NCBI RefSeq assembly: GCF_902499115.1
Contig: NZ_CABVPN010000010.1
Coordinates: 124,001 to 188,000 of the forward strand
Source of the DNA: Burkholderia diffusa
Lineage (GTDB): Bacteria > Pseudomonadota > Gammaproteobacteria > Burkholderiales > Burkholderiaceae
Reading direction: 5' to 3'
Length of the DNA: 64,000 nt
The position numbers were made by a program, and so were the translations under genes. Position 1 is the stretch's first letter, and the number at the start of each line of letters is the position of its first letter. Of the stretch, positions 16,412 through 25,888 are shown one piece after another. The notes under the pieces are model-generated. The model was not told the origin of the DNA. It saw only the letters and a list, made by a program, of their open reading frames with translations, and did not search any database.

Positions 16412-18231
16412 TCGACGGTGACCGATTTCGCAAGGTTGCGCGGCTTGTCGACGTCGGCGCCGCGTGCGCACCCGACGTGATACGCGAGCAGCTGCAACGG
16501 GATCACGTTGACGATCGGCGACAGCGCGTCGCCCGATTCGCGCACGCGGATCAGGTGCGTGTCGCGGTCGGCGTCGATCTCGAGATGATGGCCCGCGAGC
16601 ACGTACAGCCGTCCGCCGCGTGCGCGCACCTCGGCCATGTTGGACTTCAGCTTCTGAAAAAGGCGGTCGTCCGGCGCGATCGTGACGACCGGCATCGCAC
16701 TCGTGACGAGTGCGAGCGGGCCATGTTTCAGTTCGCCGGCCGGATAGCCTTCGGCATGGATGTACGACACTTCCTTGAGCTTCAACGCACCTTCCAGCGC
16801 GATCGGATAGTGAATGCCGCGCCCGAGGAACAGCGCGTTCTCGGTGCGCGCGAACTTCGCGGCCCAGCCCATGATCTGCGTTTCCAGGGCGAGTGCGTGA
16901 CCGATGCGCGCTGGCAGTTCGTGCAGTTTCTTCAGGTGCATCGCGACATGCGCCGCATCGAGCCGGCCGCGTTGCTGCGCGAGCGTCAGCGTCAGCACGA
17001 ACAGCGCGACGAGCTGCGTGGTGAACGCCTTGGTCGATGCGACGCCGAGCTCGATGCCGGCGCGTGTCAGGAAGCTGAGTGGCGCGCCGCGCGCGATCGA
17101 GCTGGTCGCCACGTTGCAGATCGCCATCGACAGATCCTGGCCCATCGCGCGCGCGCGCTCGATCGCGCCGATGGTGTCGGCGGTTTCGCCGGACTGCGAA
17201 ATACCGACGACCAGCGTGCGCGGATCGGGCACGGTGTCGCGGTAGCGGTATTCGCTCGCGATCTCGACCTGCGCCGGAATGCCCGCGATGCCCTCGAGCC
17301 AGTATTTCGCCGTCAGGCCCGCGTAGTAGCTGGTGCCGCAGCCGAGCAGCAGCACGCTCCGGGTCTTCGACAGCAGCGCACGCGTGCTGTCGCTGCCGCC
17401 GAACAGCGCGGGCGAGATCGCGTCGATGCCATCGATCGTGGCGGCGATCGCCTTCGGCTGTTCGAAGATCTCCTTCTGCATGAAGTGCTGATACGGGCCG
17501 AGCGCGGCGTCGTTATCGCGCGCCTTGACCAGGCACAGCGGACGCTGTACCGCGCTCCCGATCGCGTCGACCACGTCGATGCGGTCCGGCGTGATCAGCG
17601 CGACGTCGCCGTCTTCCAGGTAGACGAAGCGGTCGGTCAGGTCGCCGAGCGCCGCGCAGTCCGACGCGAGGTAGTTCTGTTCGGCGCCGATGCCGATCAC
17701 GAGCGGCGAGCCGGCGCGCGCGGCGACGAGGCGCTGGGGCTCGCGCGCGCTCAGCACCGCGATCGCATACGCGCCGTGCAGCCGCTTGACGGCATGCCTG
17801 ACCGAATCGAACAGGTCGTCGCGATAGAGGCTGTGGATCAGGTGCGCGATCACCTCGGTGTCGGTCTCGCCGCGAAACGTGTAGCCGCGCTCCTTCAGTT
17901 CGGCGCGCAACGCATCGTGGTTTTCGATGATCCCGTTATGTACGACCGCGATCGTGTCGCCCGACATGATCGGATGCGCGTTCATTTCCGACGGCGCGCC
18001 GTGCGTCGCCCAGCGCGTGTGCGCGATGCACGTCTGCGCTTCGAGGCCCAGCGTCAGCACGCGGTCCTGCAGGTCCGCCACGCGCCGCAGCGTGCGTTCG
18101 CTGCGCAGGCGGCCTTCGTCCTGCACGGCGATGCCGCACGAATCGTAGCCGCGATACTCGAGTCGGCTCAGTGCATTGACCAGTTGCGGCACCTGATTGT
18201 GCAGGCCGCTTGCTCCGACGATTCCGCACAT
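16408..18231 (-). CDS. glmS: glutamine--fructose-6-phosphate aminotransferase (isomerizing), pga-linked copy
   Basis: A protein of 607 residues, full length for GlmS. It begins MCGIVG, so Cys2 becomes the N-terminal nucleophile of the glutaminase domain; TRWATHG and the HNGIIEN loop follow. The C-terminal half holds two SIS domains (GCGTSYYAG, SQSGETADT, ELKHGPLALV) and ends in the typical AKSVTVE. It converts fructose-6-P and glutamine to glucosamine-6-P, the first step to UDP-GlcNAc. It lies 118 nt downstream of pgaD on the same strand, so it likely feeds precursor to poly-GlcNAc synthesis in addition to a housekeeping glmS expected elsewhere. I saw no glmS ribozyme upstream. Confidence 0.93.
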   Translation of the reverse strand: MCGIVGASGLHNQVPQLVNALSRLEYRGYDSCGIAVQDEGRLRSERTLRRVADLQDRVLTLGLEAQTCIAHTRWATHGAPSEMNAHPIMSGDTIAVVHNGIIENHDALRAELKERGYTFRGETDTEVIAHLIHSLYRDDLFDSVRHAVKRLHGAYAIAVLSAREPQRLVAARAGSPLVIGIGAEQNYLASDCAALGDLTDRFVYLEDGDVALITPDRIDVVDAIGSAVQRPLCLVKARDNDAALGPYQHFMQKEIFEQPKAIAATIDGIDAISPALFGGSDSTRALLSKTRSVLLLGCGTSYYAGLTAKYWLEGIAGIPAQVEIASEYRYRDTVPDPRTLVVGISQSGETADTIGAIERARAMGQDLSMAICNVATSSIARGAPLSFLTRAGIELGVASTKAFTTQLVALFVLTLTLAQQRGRLDAAHVAMHLKKLHELPARIGHALALETQIMGWAAKFARTENALFLGRGIHYPIALEGALKLKEVSYIHAEGYPAGELKHGPLALVTSAMPVVTIAPDDRLFQKLKSNMAEVRARGGRLYVLAGHHLEIDADRDTHLIRVRESGDALSPIVNVIPLQLLAYHVGCARGADVDKPRNLAKSVTVE

Positions 18232-18349
18232 GATTCACCTCGTCTAAAGGAAGTTGCCGGCCGACGCGCGACACGCGACGGCGCGAATTCGGGAGCGGTG
18301 TCGCGTCGCGCGGCATGCATCGCGTCAGGCGCGGCGCGTCTCCGCTGAC

Positions 18350-18838
18350 TTATTCGCGGGGCTGCGGCCCCGCGTGGGCTACCCATTCGATGCCGGAGAT
18401 CGAGCCGTTCGCGTCGTGGGACGCGACGAGAATGCGCGTCGTGCGCCGCGCGCCGCGCCGGCGGGCACCCGCGAGCGCGGTCGGTGGCACCGAGCGCGTC
18501 TTCACGCTGGCCGAGCGCCGCAGCATCTTCGATGCGCGCAACCGGTATGCGAGCGGATGCACGACGCGTCCCGCGATCAGCCACGTGACGATCGTGCCGG
18601 CGATCAGCGCGATGCTCGTCACGTAGAACACGATCTGCTCGATCGGCATCTCGGCCTGGTTGAACGGCAGCAGGTAGCGGTACGTGTAGATGCAGATCGA
18701 CGCCCACACCCCCCCGACCAGCGCGGGCCGCACGAGGCGGAACCACGCGACGAGCACGGGCCCGACGACGCCGCCGTGTTCGGCGATCAGTTCGCTCGGG
18801 GCGCGCAGGGAAAGGTCAATAATCGGTGCGTTCTTCAT
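18350..18838 (-). CDS. pgaD: poly-GlcNAc synthesis protein PgaD
   Basis: A protein of 162 residues with two transmembrane helices (about 35-55 and 70-92), as in E. coli PgaD. It forms the inner-membrane synthase with the glycosyltransferase PgaC; in E. coli both proteins are needed for c-di-GMP to activate polymerisation. The N-terminus PIIDLSLRAPSELIAEHGG is characteristic of Burkholderia-type PgaD. The ORF overlaps the end of pgaC by 23 nt. The C-terminal tail after the second helix is Arg/Ala-rich and longer than in E. coli. Confidence 0.88.
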   Translation of the reverse strand: MKNAPIIDLSLRAPSELIAEHGGVVGPVLVAWFRLVRPALVGGVWASICIYTYRYLLPFNQAEMPIEQIVFYVTSIALIAGTIVTWLIAGRVVHPLAYRLRASKMLRRSASVKTRSVPPTALAGARRRGARRTTRILVASHDANGSISGIEWVAHAGPQPRE

Positions 18839-20087
18839 GTTGAATGCCTCGGTCGGGACTGACCCAAACGGCGCGCTTGCCGCGGCCCCGCAATACGACG
18901 GCGGGCAGGGCGACGACGGTGGTGACCATGCTGATCAGCCAGAACGCGACGGGGTACCAGACGGTGTCAAGGAAATACATCAGGAGTTTTTCGTCGTAAC
19001 GACGATCGATCATGCTGCCGATGATCAGCTGCAGGATGCAGGTCGCGACCAGCAGCATCCCGTGCCAGTGCGGCACCACGGACACATGCCAGTCCTGCGG
19101 AAGCGGGTAGACGACGTCGACCAGCGCGAGCAGCAGGATGAACGACATCGAATAGGCCCACGCGATGCCGATCAGATACTCGACGAACAGCGGCCACATC
19201 ATCATCTGCGTCGGTCGCGCGAGCGTGCCTGCGTACTTGAGCAGCACCTGGATGCCGCCCTTCGCCCAGCGCAGCCGCTGCCGGTAGAGCCCCTTCAACG
19301 TCTCGGGCATCAGGATCCAGCTGAGCGCGTGCGGCTCGTACACGACGCGCCAGTCGCGGCACTGCAGTTTCCAGCTGATGTCGATGTCCTCGGTCAGCAT
19401 GTCCGAGCTCCAGTAGCCGACATCGGCGAGCGCGGTCTTGCGGAACATCGTGATCACGCCCGACACCGTGAAGATGCGGCCGTACACCTGCTGCGTGCGC
19501 TTGATCAGCCCGACGATCGACGAGAATTCGCCGACCTGCATGCGCCCCAGCAGCGACGTGCGCGTGCGGATGCGTGGGTTGCCGGTGACCGCGCCGACGC
19601 CCGGATCCGTCAGGAAATGCTCGAGCATCCACCCGATCGCGTCATGCGCGAGCAGCGCGTCGCCGTCGATGCAGAGCAGGTATTCCGCGTTCGATACGGC
19701 CGCCGCGGTGGTGAGCCCGACCGCCTTGCCTTCGTTGCACGCGTGATGGATCACGAGCAGCCGCGGGATCTCGACGGCCAGCTCGTTGAGGATCTCGCCC
19801 GTGCGGTCCTTGCTGCCGTCGTTGACTGCGATGATGTCGTAGTTCGGGTAGTCCATCGCGTTCAGGTGGCGGATCACGCTGCGCGCGTTCGCCGCCTCGT
19901 TGAAGCACGGCACGACGATCGAGATCTTCGGGATGCCGCTCGCCGCGATCGTGCGCGTCGACAGCTCGCGGCCTTCCTCGAGCAGGAAGTAGTGAACGAC
20001 GCCGCCGATCATCCACAGGTACGACATGAAGAACGGGTAGTAGAAGACGAAATCCTGCAGGCGCTGAATGATGTTGTGGGTGGTCAT
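18816..20087 (-). CDS. pgaC: poly-beta-1,6-N-acetylglucosamine synthase PgaC
   Basis: A protein of 423 residues, a family 2 membrane glycosyltransferase that polymerises UDP-GlcNAc. A hydrophobic N-terminus (about 15-35) precedes the GT-A domain with ISIVVPCFNEAANA, the metal-binding DGD (141-143), TED (232-234) and QRLRW (270-274), followed by several C-terminal transmembrane helices. ATG 20087 overlaps the pgaB stop as ATGA; the longer open frame upstream lies out of frame within pgaB and is not real. Partners are PgaD in the inner membrane and PgaA/PgaB for export. Confidence 0.96.
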   Translation of the reverse strand: MTTHNIIQRLQDFVFYYPFFMSYLWMIGGVVHYFLLEEGRELSTRTIAASGIPKISIVVPCFNEAANARSVIRHLNAMDYPNYDIIAVNDGSKDRTGEILNELAVEIPRLLVIHHACNEGKAVGLTTAAAVSNAEYLLCIDGDALLAHDAIGWMLEHFLTDPGVGAVTGNPRIRTRTSLLGRMQVGEFSSIVGLIKRTQQVYGRIFTVSGVITMFRKTALADVGYWSSDMLTEDIDISWKLQCRDWRVVYEPHALSWILMPETLKGLYRQRLRWAKGGIQVLLKYAGTLARPTQMMMWPLFVEYLIGIAWAYSMSFILLLALVDVVYPLPQDWHVSVVPHWHGMLLVATCILQLIIGSMIDRRYDEKLLMYFLDTVWYPVAFWLISMVTTVVALPAVVLRGRGKRAVWVSPDRGIQHEERTDY

Positions 20088-22177
20088 GGCGTTTTGGTTC
20101 CCTGCGCATGCTGCATCTGCATCAACGCGTTGATCGAGGTCGGATCGAGGCGCGACTTCAGCGACATCACGTCGCGCATCGCGTCGAGCTCCGGCTGGCC
20201 GTTCAGGAAGTTGTCCGGGTAGTAGCCGAAATTCACCGCGCCCTCGCTGCGCAGCCGCCGCATCTGTGCGAGCAGCGTGCGGGCCGGCACGTCCTTGTGC
20301 GCGTGCCAGTCGTACGACTGCAGCTCGAACACGGTGCGCTGCAGGCCGCGCTGCTTCGCACGGACGGCGCGCACGAGCTGGTCCAGCCAGCCCTCGGGAT
20401 CCTTCGCCTGCTCCATGTACGGCATCGCCATCAGCGCGACGTAGTCGTAGTTGGCGAGGAAATCGTCGTAGTTCTGCGCGTACCACGCTTCCGACTCGGG
20501 CTTGAGCACCGGCATCGCGAAGATGTTGCGCGCGCTCAGCACGTCGCCCACGTTCTGGTGCGCCAGCACGATCTGTTCGAGCTGGTGTGTCAGGTCGATC
20601 AGGTAACGCGACTTCTGGCGCGTCCAGCGTTTCATCAGGTCGGGGTTCTCGCGGATCTTGCCGACGTCGGCCGGCAGCCCCCATTGCGAATAGGTCTGCA
20701 GCGCATGCCGACCCGCATCCTCGTAGTCGTCGAGCACGGCGTCGTCGCTGAACAGGATGCCGCTGAACGACGCGTGCTTGCTGAGATCCTCGTAGATCTG
20801 CTGGATCATCAGCCGTGCCTCCGGATCGAACGGGCTCAGCCGGAACACGCGCGTGCCGTTCTCGCGGGCCGGCGCGCCGCTGTATGCGCTGACGGCCTCG
20901 AGCCCCTGATGCTTGCCCGGCGGCGGCCGGAACGCGAGCACCGGCATCCACGCGTACACCTGCACGTTGGAGCGCGTGTTCAGCTGCCACGCGGCGCGCG
21001 AGAACAGGTCGGCGCGCATCGGCAGGTGCCGATTCGGGAAATACACCGCTTCGGCCACGCCCGTGCCTTTCGGGTCGGCACAGGCCTGCAGGTACACCGA
21101 TTTCGGCTGCATCCGGTAGATGCGCTCGACCAGCTTGCCGAGATTCGCTTCCTGCCGCGCGGGATCGGGATCGTAGACCTGGTCGAGATCGACCTGCACG
21201 ATGCGCTCGGGCACGTCGACGTCGCCGCGGTTGGACGCCGGCTCGCGCATCGAGCGCTCGAACCCGCCGATGTCGACGTCGTACATCATCAGGATCCGCC
21301 TCAGCCGGTCCAGCGGCACGTCCGGCGTATTCGGGCCGGCATCGAGGCTGAACTGGATGTCCATGCCGAGCGACGTCGATATCTTGCGCACGGGCTGGTT
21401 TTCCGCGCCGTATGGCCACACCATCGAGCGTGCAACGATGCCGGTGTGTTCGCGGATCTGCCGCACGCATGTCTGCAGGTCGTCGTGCACGCGTGCTTCG
21501 AATTCGGCGTCGGTTTCATAGCGCTTCTCGTTCTGCAGGTAGAGGTGGGACGTGGTCGCCGGCAACTCGTTGCCTTGCGGATTCGCGACCGCGCCGTGAT
21601 GGAGGTTGTGGGTGTGGCAGCCGAGTTCGACGAGGTGCGACTGGCCGACCTTCTGTACCTCGTCCCACGACATGAAGTAGTCGCGCGGCACCTGGATCTT
21701 GTCGCTGATGCGGATCGGTGCATCCAGCGGCGCATCGATCCACGCCGTGACGATGCCCATCACGGCCGGATACTTGAAGCGTTCGAGCAGCGGCAGCACT
21801 TTCGTGTAGTGGCTGCGGTAGCCGTCGTCGAACGTGAGGAGCACCGCGCGCGGCGGCAGCGGCTTGCCGCCGTGCCGCGATTCCTCGATCTGCCTGACCG
21901 TGATGGTGTGGTAGTTGTTGGTCTGCAGCCATGAAAAGATCGCGGTCAGCGTGCCGGTGTCGACCGCGAACGGGTCGACCATCGCCGACGCGGAGGAAAA
22001 CGACGCCATCAGGTTGTCGCGCACGTCATGCATGCAGATCACGCGAAACGTCTTGCCGTCGGCCGGGTCGGACGGCGGCAGCAGGTCGATCATCCGGGCG
22101 TTCGACACGCCCGGGAACAGCGAACAGGCGGCGAACGTGCCGAGGCATCCGCACATGAAGATCCGTCTGGTTTGCAT
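20084..22177 (-). CDS. pgaB: poly-GlcNAc N-deacetylase PgaB
   Basis: A protein of 697 residues. The N-terminus MQTRRIFMCGCLGTFAAC looks like a lipoprotein signal (FAAC, imperfect lipobox), matching outer-membrane PgaB. The deacetylase domain carries TFDDGY (Asp117/118) and HTHNLHH (His188/His193), the metal-binding set of carbohydrate esterase family 4. The C-terminal half (from about residue 320) is the glycoside-hydrolase-like domain with ILFSDDAVLDDYED and ALMAMPYME. It partly deacetylates the polymer before export through PgaA. ATG 22177 has AAGGAG at ideal distance. It lies 14 nt after pgaA and overlaps pgaC by 4 nt. Confidence 0.96.
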   Translation of the reverse strand: MQTRRIFMCGCLGTFAACSLFPGVSNARMIDLLPPSDPADGKTFRVICMHDVRDNLMASFSSASAMVDPFAVDTGTLTAIFSWLQTNNYHTITVRQIEESRHGGKPLPPRAVLLTFDDGYRSHYTKVLPLLERFKYPAVMGIVTAWIDAPLDAPIRISDKIQVPRDYFMSWDEVQKVGQSHLVELGCHTHNLHHGAVANPQGNELPATTSHLYLQNEKRYETDAEFEARVHDDLQTCVRQIREHTGIVARSMVWPYGAENQPVRKISTSLGMDIQFSLDAGPNTPDVPLDRLRRILMMYDVDIGGFERSMREPASNRGDVDVPERIVQVDLDQVYDPDPARQEANLGKLVERIYRMQPKSVYLQACADPKGTGVAEAVYFPNRHLPMRADLFSRAAWQLNTRSNVQVYAWMPVLAFRPPPGKHQGLEAVSAYSGAPARENGTRVFRLSPFDPEARLMIQQIYEDLSKHASFSGILFSDDAVLDDYEDAGRHALQTYSQWGLPADVGKIRENPDLMKRWTRQKSRYLIDLTHQLEQIVLAHQNVGDVLSARNIFAMPVLKPESEAWYAQNYDDFLANYDYVALMAMPYMEQAKDPEGWLDQLVRAVRAKQRGLQRTVFELQSYDWHAHKDVPARTLLAQMRRLRSEGAVNFGYYPDNFLNGQPELDAMRDVMSLKSRLDPTSINALMQMQHAQGTKTP

Positions 22178-22191
22178 TCGCGATCTCCTTG

Positions 22192-24999
22192 CTAGAAAGG
22201 CAGGTTGACCGACATGAAGCCGGTTTCGGAGCGCTCGCGCTGGCCGTCGTACGCGTGGCTGCTGACTTCGACGCCATAGCTCAGCGTGATGTCGTGCTTG
22301 AACGTCCATGCGTGCTCGAGGCGCGCGCTCCACAGCGGGCTGGTGCCGAAGCCGCGCTCGTTGTACACGCCGCCCGACACCGATACGCGCTGCTGCAGCG
22401 CCATGTCGCCCTTCTTCCACAGCATCAGCTGGTGCATGACTGTCGCGGCGGCCGCATAGTCGCGGCCCGGGCTGAAGTAGGGCGCGTCCTGGCGCGTGTT
22501 GCTGTCGGTGCCGAGGTCCAGCGATACGTTGACGAGCTGGTTGGCGGTCGTATACACGCGCTGCGTGGCGGTTGCCGAGATCTCCTGGTGCAGGTTCGAA
22601 TCGCTGTAGCGGCTCACGCCGTAGCTCAGCTTGACCTCGCGACGGTCGTTCTGCCTGTACACGACCGAGACGTTCGCGGAGCGGCCCCAGATGTGCGCGG
22701 CATACGCCTTCCACGGCAGCGAGTTGTCGTTGGTGTCGAGCCCGGCGCTGACCGTCCAGTAGTCGTTCAGCACGTACGCGATCGACCCGCGGCCGCCGGT
22801 TCGGCCGTCCGAGCCGAACGAGCGCGTGACTTCGCCCTGCACGGTGAGCGGCCCGTGCCGGTAGTCGCCGCCGACACCCGTGCGCGTGCGGCTGACGTTG
22901 CCGGAGTCGGTCTGCGCGTAGCCGAAGAACGTGTGCGAGAAGACGCGCCAGTTGTCGCCGAACGGTTGCGAGTACACATAGCTGTCCGACGTGAAGCTGT
23001 TGTCGGCCAGCGCGCTGTTGCCGTGCTCGTAACTCAGGTCGGTCGTGAACACGGGGCTGCGGTATGCCTTGTAGTCGCGCTTGAAACCGCGCACGGCGCC
23101 GCTGTCCGGAAATACGTCGTCCAGCGTCTGGTCGACGTACTTCGCGGTCGCGTAGTCGTCCGCCGTGAGCGCCGCGCGGCCGAGGCCCGCCAGCATTTCG
23201 ACGCTGTCCGGGTGGTCGGTCAGCGAAGCGCGATACATCGCGATCGCCTGGCGCGGATGCGCCTGGCCCGACACCGCGTCGGCATGCGCGGCACGGACCT
23301 CCGCGTTGAACGGCACCTGCTGCTCGAGCTGCTCGAGCGCGGCGATCCCTTCGTCGACGCGGCCCGTGTAGATCAGGTATTGCGCGCGCAGCCGGTAGTA
23401 GCGCAGAAAGTCGCTTTCTTCCGGACCGTAGTTGCGCACCTCCTTGGCCGGCGGCAGCGACTTGCCGATGTCGTCGAGCACCTGCTGCGCGTCCGCCGCG
23501 CGTCCCTGGTCGACGTACGACCAGAACAGCCCTTCGCGCAGTTCGATCGGACGGGTGCGCGCGCCGTACTGGAAGCCGCGGGTCGCGCGGTCGGTCGGCG
23601 CCGCGGTCGCCTGCTTCAGCGCGCGCTGGTACACGGCGTTCGCCTTGGCCGGTTCGCTCAGGTAGAGGTAGGCGTCGCCGACGGCCGCCAGCGCGTCGAT
23701 CGAGATCTCCGCGTCGGGCGGAATCGTCTCGAACGTCGCGACGGCCGTCTTCATGTCGCCGCGCGCCGCATGGGCGACGGTGCGGTCGCCCGCGAGCGCC
23801 GTCCTGACCGGCGAATAATCGGGCGTGGCCGGCATCCGCTTGTCGAGGTCGTCCGCCGCACGCAGCGCGCTGTCGAGGCCGTCGAAGCGGTCGGAACTCG
23901 TCATCGAGCGGGATTTGTCACGTCCGCCGCGCACCTGCTGGCGAATCGCCAGTTCTTCCAGTTGTGCGACGTCGACGGCGGAGAACGCATCGGGCCGTGC
24001 CTTCGCTTCTTCGAGCGCCTTGATCGCGCCGCCGCCCGCCGCGAGGCCGAACACGTCGTTGCGCACGGTCGCGACGTCGGCGGTACGCAGGTTCGGCGCC
24101 TGCGCATTCGGCGTTTCGACGTCGGGGCCTTGCGATCGTTGCGTCGGTTCGCCGGGCAGCTGGACGCCGGGCGTCTGTGAATTCGGCGCCTGGGACGACG
24201 GGGGCGGCGAGCCCGGTGTCTGGGTAACGGGCGCAGGCGAGCCCGGCATCGGGGTGCCGGAGGCCTGCGCGGTTTGCGTCGGCGCATTCGGCGGCGCGGT
24301 GGTTGCGGCCTGCGCAGGTTGCGGCGGCTCCGGCGTGTGCGCGACCGGGACGGATGAACTGGACGCAGGTGTGCCGGACGTTGTCGCCGTAGTTTGCACG
24401 GGTGTTTCAGGCGGCTGCGGGTTCGCGGCCTGAGCGATCCCGATCGGCGCGTCCGATGCATGCGCGACGGGTGCCGGCGTGTTTGACGGCGTGGTGTCGG
24501 ATGCCTGGGTCGGCTGCATCGGGGCACTCGGCGTCGGTTCGGCCGGTGGCGGCCTGCTCGACGGCGCGGTATCGGTCGCCTGGGCGATCTGGATCGGCAC
24601 GCTCGACGGCTGCGCGCCCGGCGCCGGTTCGCTCGGCTGCGCGACGTCCGGGTCCACGACGACCGTGGTCGGCATCGTCTGCGGTTGCGCATCCGACGCC
24701 TGTGCGATCTGCATCGACGCATCCGATGCCTGCGCGATGGGCGTCGGCGCTTGCGGGGGCAGGGCGCTCCGACCCTGGGCGACCTGCAGCGACGCCGCCG
24801 TCGGTTGCATGTCGGGCGACAGCGCATCCGGCGCGCCGCGGGCGCCGGCGATTTCGCTCGCGCCGCCCGGTTCCGCGTCGCCTTCGGCGGCAAGGCAGGA
24901 GCCGGACGCAACGAGCAGCAACAGCAACGGCGCATGCAGGAGGATCCGCCGGTTGGGCGGAGCGGCGATGGTGCATTGTTGTCTACGATTGTTGGCCAC
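22192..24999 (-). CDS. pgaA: poly-GlcNAc export porin PgaA with long low-complexity N-terminal insert
   Basis: A protein of 935 residues with a GTG start (24999-24997) preceded by GAGGAG. A signal peptide ends CLAAEG. Residues about 50-310 are Pro/Ala/Thr/Gln-rich with many degenerate IAQASDA/VAHASDAP-like units, not part of E. coli PgaA. TPR-like helices follow (about 320-640: AVGDAYLYLSEPAKANAVYQRAL, ALEQLEQQVPFNAEVRAAHA). The last about 300 residues alternate aromatic strands and end GFMSVNLPF, a typical 16-strand outer-membrane barrel terminus. It exports deacetylated poly-GlcNAc. The operon order is PgaA, PgaB, PgaC, PgaD, with two small exported or membrane proteins upstream. Confidence 0.94.
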   Translation of the reverse strand: MANNRRQQCTIAAPPNRRILLHAPLLLLLVASGSCLAAEGDAEPGGASEIAGARGAPDALSPDMQPTAASLQVAQGRSALPPQAPTPIAQASDASMQIAQASDAQPQTMPTTVVVDPDVAQPSEPAPGAQPSSVPIQIAQATDTAPSSRPPPAEPTPSAPMQPTQASDTTPSNTPAPVAHASDAPIGIAQAANPQPPETPVQTTATTSGTPASSSSVPVAHTPEPPQPAQAATTAPPNAPTQTAQASGTPMPGSPAPVTQTPGSPPPSSQAPNSQTPGVQLPGEPTQRSQGPDVETPNAQAPNLRTADVATVRNDVFGLAAGGGAIKALEEAKARPDAFSAVDVAQLEELAIRQQVRGGRDKSRSMTSSDRFDGLDSALRAADDLDKRMPATPDYSPVRTALAGDRTVAHAARGDMKTAVATFETIPPDAEISIDALAAVGDAYLYLSEPAKANAVYQRALKQATAAPTDRATRGFQYGARTRPIELREGLFWSYVDQGRAADAQQVLDDIGKSLPPAKEVRNYGPEESDFLRYYRLRAQYLIYTGRVDEGIAALEQLEQQVPFNAEVRAAHADAVSGQAHPRQAIAMYRASLTDHPDSVEMLAGLGRAALTADDYATAKYVDQTLDDVFPDSGAVRGFKRDYKAYRSPVFTTDLSYEHGNSALADNSFTSDSYVYSQPFGDNWRVFSHTFFGYAQTDSGNVSRTRTGVGGDYRHGPLTVQGEVTRSFGSDGRTGGRGSIAYVLNDYWTVSAGLDTNDNSLPWKAYAAHIWGRSANVSVVYRQNDRREVKLSYGVSRYSDSNLHQEISATATQRVYTTANQLVNVSLDLGTDSNTRQDAPYFSPGRDYAAAATVMHQLMLWKKGDMALQQRVSVSGGVYNERGFGTSPLWSARLEHAWTFKHDITLSYGVEVSSHAYDGQRERSETGFMSVNLPF

Positions 25000-25054
25000 G
25001 ATGTCTCCTCACTCTGAAACGATCACATCGGTTGCACGCCCGGCGACGCCCGGT

Positions 25055-25813
25055 TCACAGGCGATTGCGGATCGCTTGTCCGAGCAGCGCGCGCGATTCG
25101 CTGTTCGTCGGGTCGATGGCGAGCGCGCGGCTCGCGTTCTGCTCCACGCAATTCCATTCGTCGACCCGTGCGCACCAGCGCGCCCGGGCCAGTGCGCGTG
25201 CGCCTTCCAGTTCGTCGTGCGTGATGCTGGTGGCCTCCATGTGCGCCGAATCGGCGATATACGATTGCGGCTGCCGTCGCGGCGTGCGGTCGGTGTGTTT
25301 TTCAGTGCGCGCCAGCGTCTGCGAACGCGACGTCCGGTGCGTGTCGCCGGGGCGCGCCGCGCGGCCGCTGGCCGATGCTGCGTGCGCGCTGGCCGCGAGC
25401 GTCGTGGACGGCACGTGCGCGGGGTGCGGGTGTTTCGCGGCGGCGCGGGCGATCGTTCGTGGCGGCACGGCCGGTGCTGCCGCGGCCGACACGGCAGGCG
25501 TTGCCGACGCATACCGCGTACCCGGCACGGCAGGCGTAATCGGCTCCGCCTGCGCGATCGTCGACGCCGTGTCGGAGGCGTTGGTCGTGGCGGTCGCGAT
25601 GGCCTCGCGATACTTTCCGACGGCGGTGCCGATCATGCCGGCGATGTCGTGCGTCATGGTTGCATGGCCGACTCCCGCGTCGCGCTGGACGTACGCAAAG
25701 CCGCCGAAGATCGCGGCAAACGCAATGATGCTGAGCGCCGCATTCTTTCCGGGGCCCCAGGCAGGTTTCGGCTGACGGTTGGGCGAGCCGTCCGGTCGTT
25801 CTGCACGAGTCAT
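25055..25813 (-). CDS. single-span membrane protein upstream of pgaA, unknown
   Basis: A protein of 252 residues. A hydrophobic span at about 25-42 (ALSIIAFAAIFGGFAYVQ) behind a basic N-terminus suggests a type II membrane topology. The middle is Ala/Pro/Thr-rich and probably disordered. The last about 55 residues (THDELEGARALARARWCARVDEWNCVEQNASRALAIDPTNSESRALLGQAI) look like one or two TPR-type helical hairpins. A near-perfect ribosome-binding site (AGGAGG) precedes ATG 25813. It lies 55 nt before pgaA, same strand, so it is probably part of the pga transcription unit. The function is unknown; an accessory of the export machinery is plausible. Confidence 0.65.
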   Translation of the reverse strand: MTRAERPDGSPNRQPKPAWGPGKNAALSIIAFAAIFGGFAYVQRDAGVGHATMTHDIAGMIGTAVGKYREAIATATTNASDTASTIAQAEPITPAVPGTRYASATPAVSAAAAPAVPPRTIARAAAKHPHPAHVPSTTLAASAHAASASGRAARPGDTHRTSRSQTLARTEKHTDRTPRRQPQSYIADSAHMEATSITHDELEGARALARARWCARVDEWNCVEQNASRALAIDPTNSESRALLGQAIRNRL

Positions 25814-25888
25814 TCAATCCTCCTCGATTCGACGGATTGCAATGCACGAAGCGAGCACGTGCCAGCGCCACGCGGATTCGACTGACGT

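Noticed and set aside
18232..18349. glmS ribozyme or other RNA switch before the glmS paralogue
   Set aside because: The 118-bp spacer after pgaD shows no glmS-ribozyme-like core that I can recognise, and glmS ribozymes are typical of Gram-positives.
22189..24180. 663-codon plus-strand frame opposite pgaA
   Set aside because: Val/Arg/His-rich shadow with no family resemblance; pgaA on the minus strand has signal peptide, TPR and barrel.
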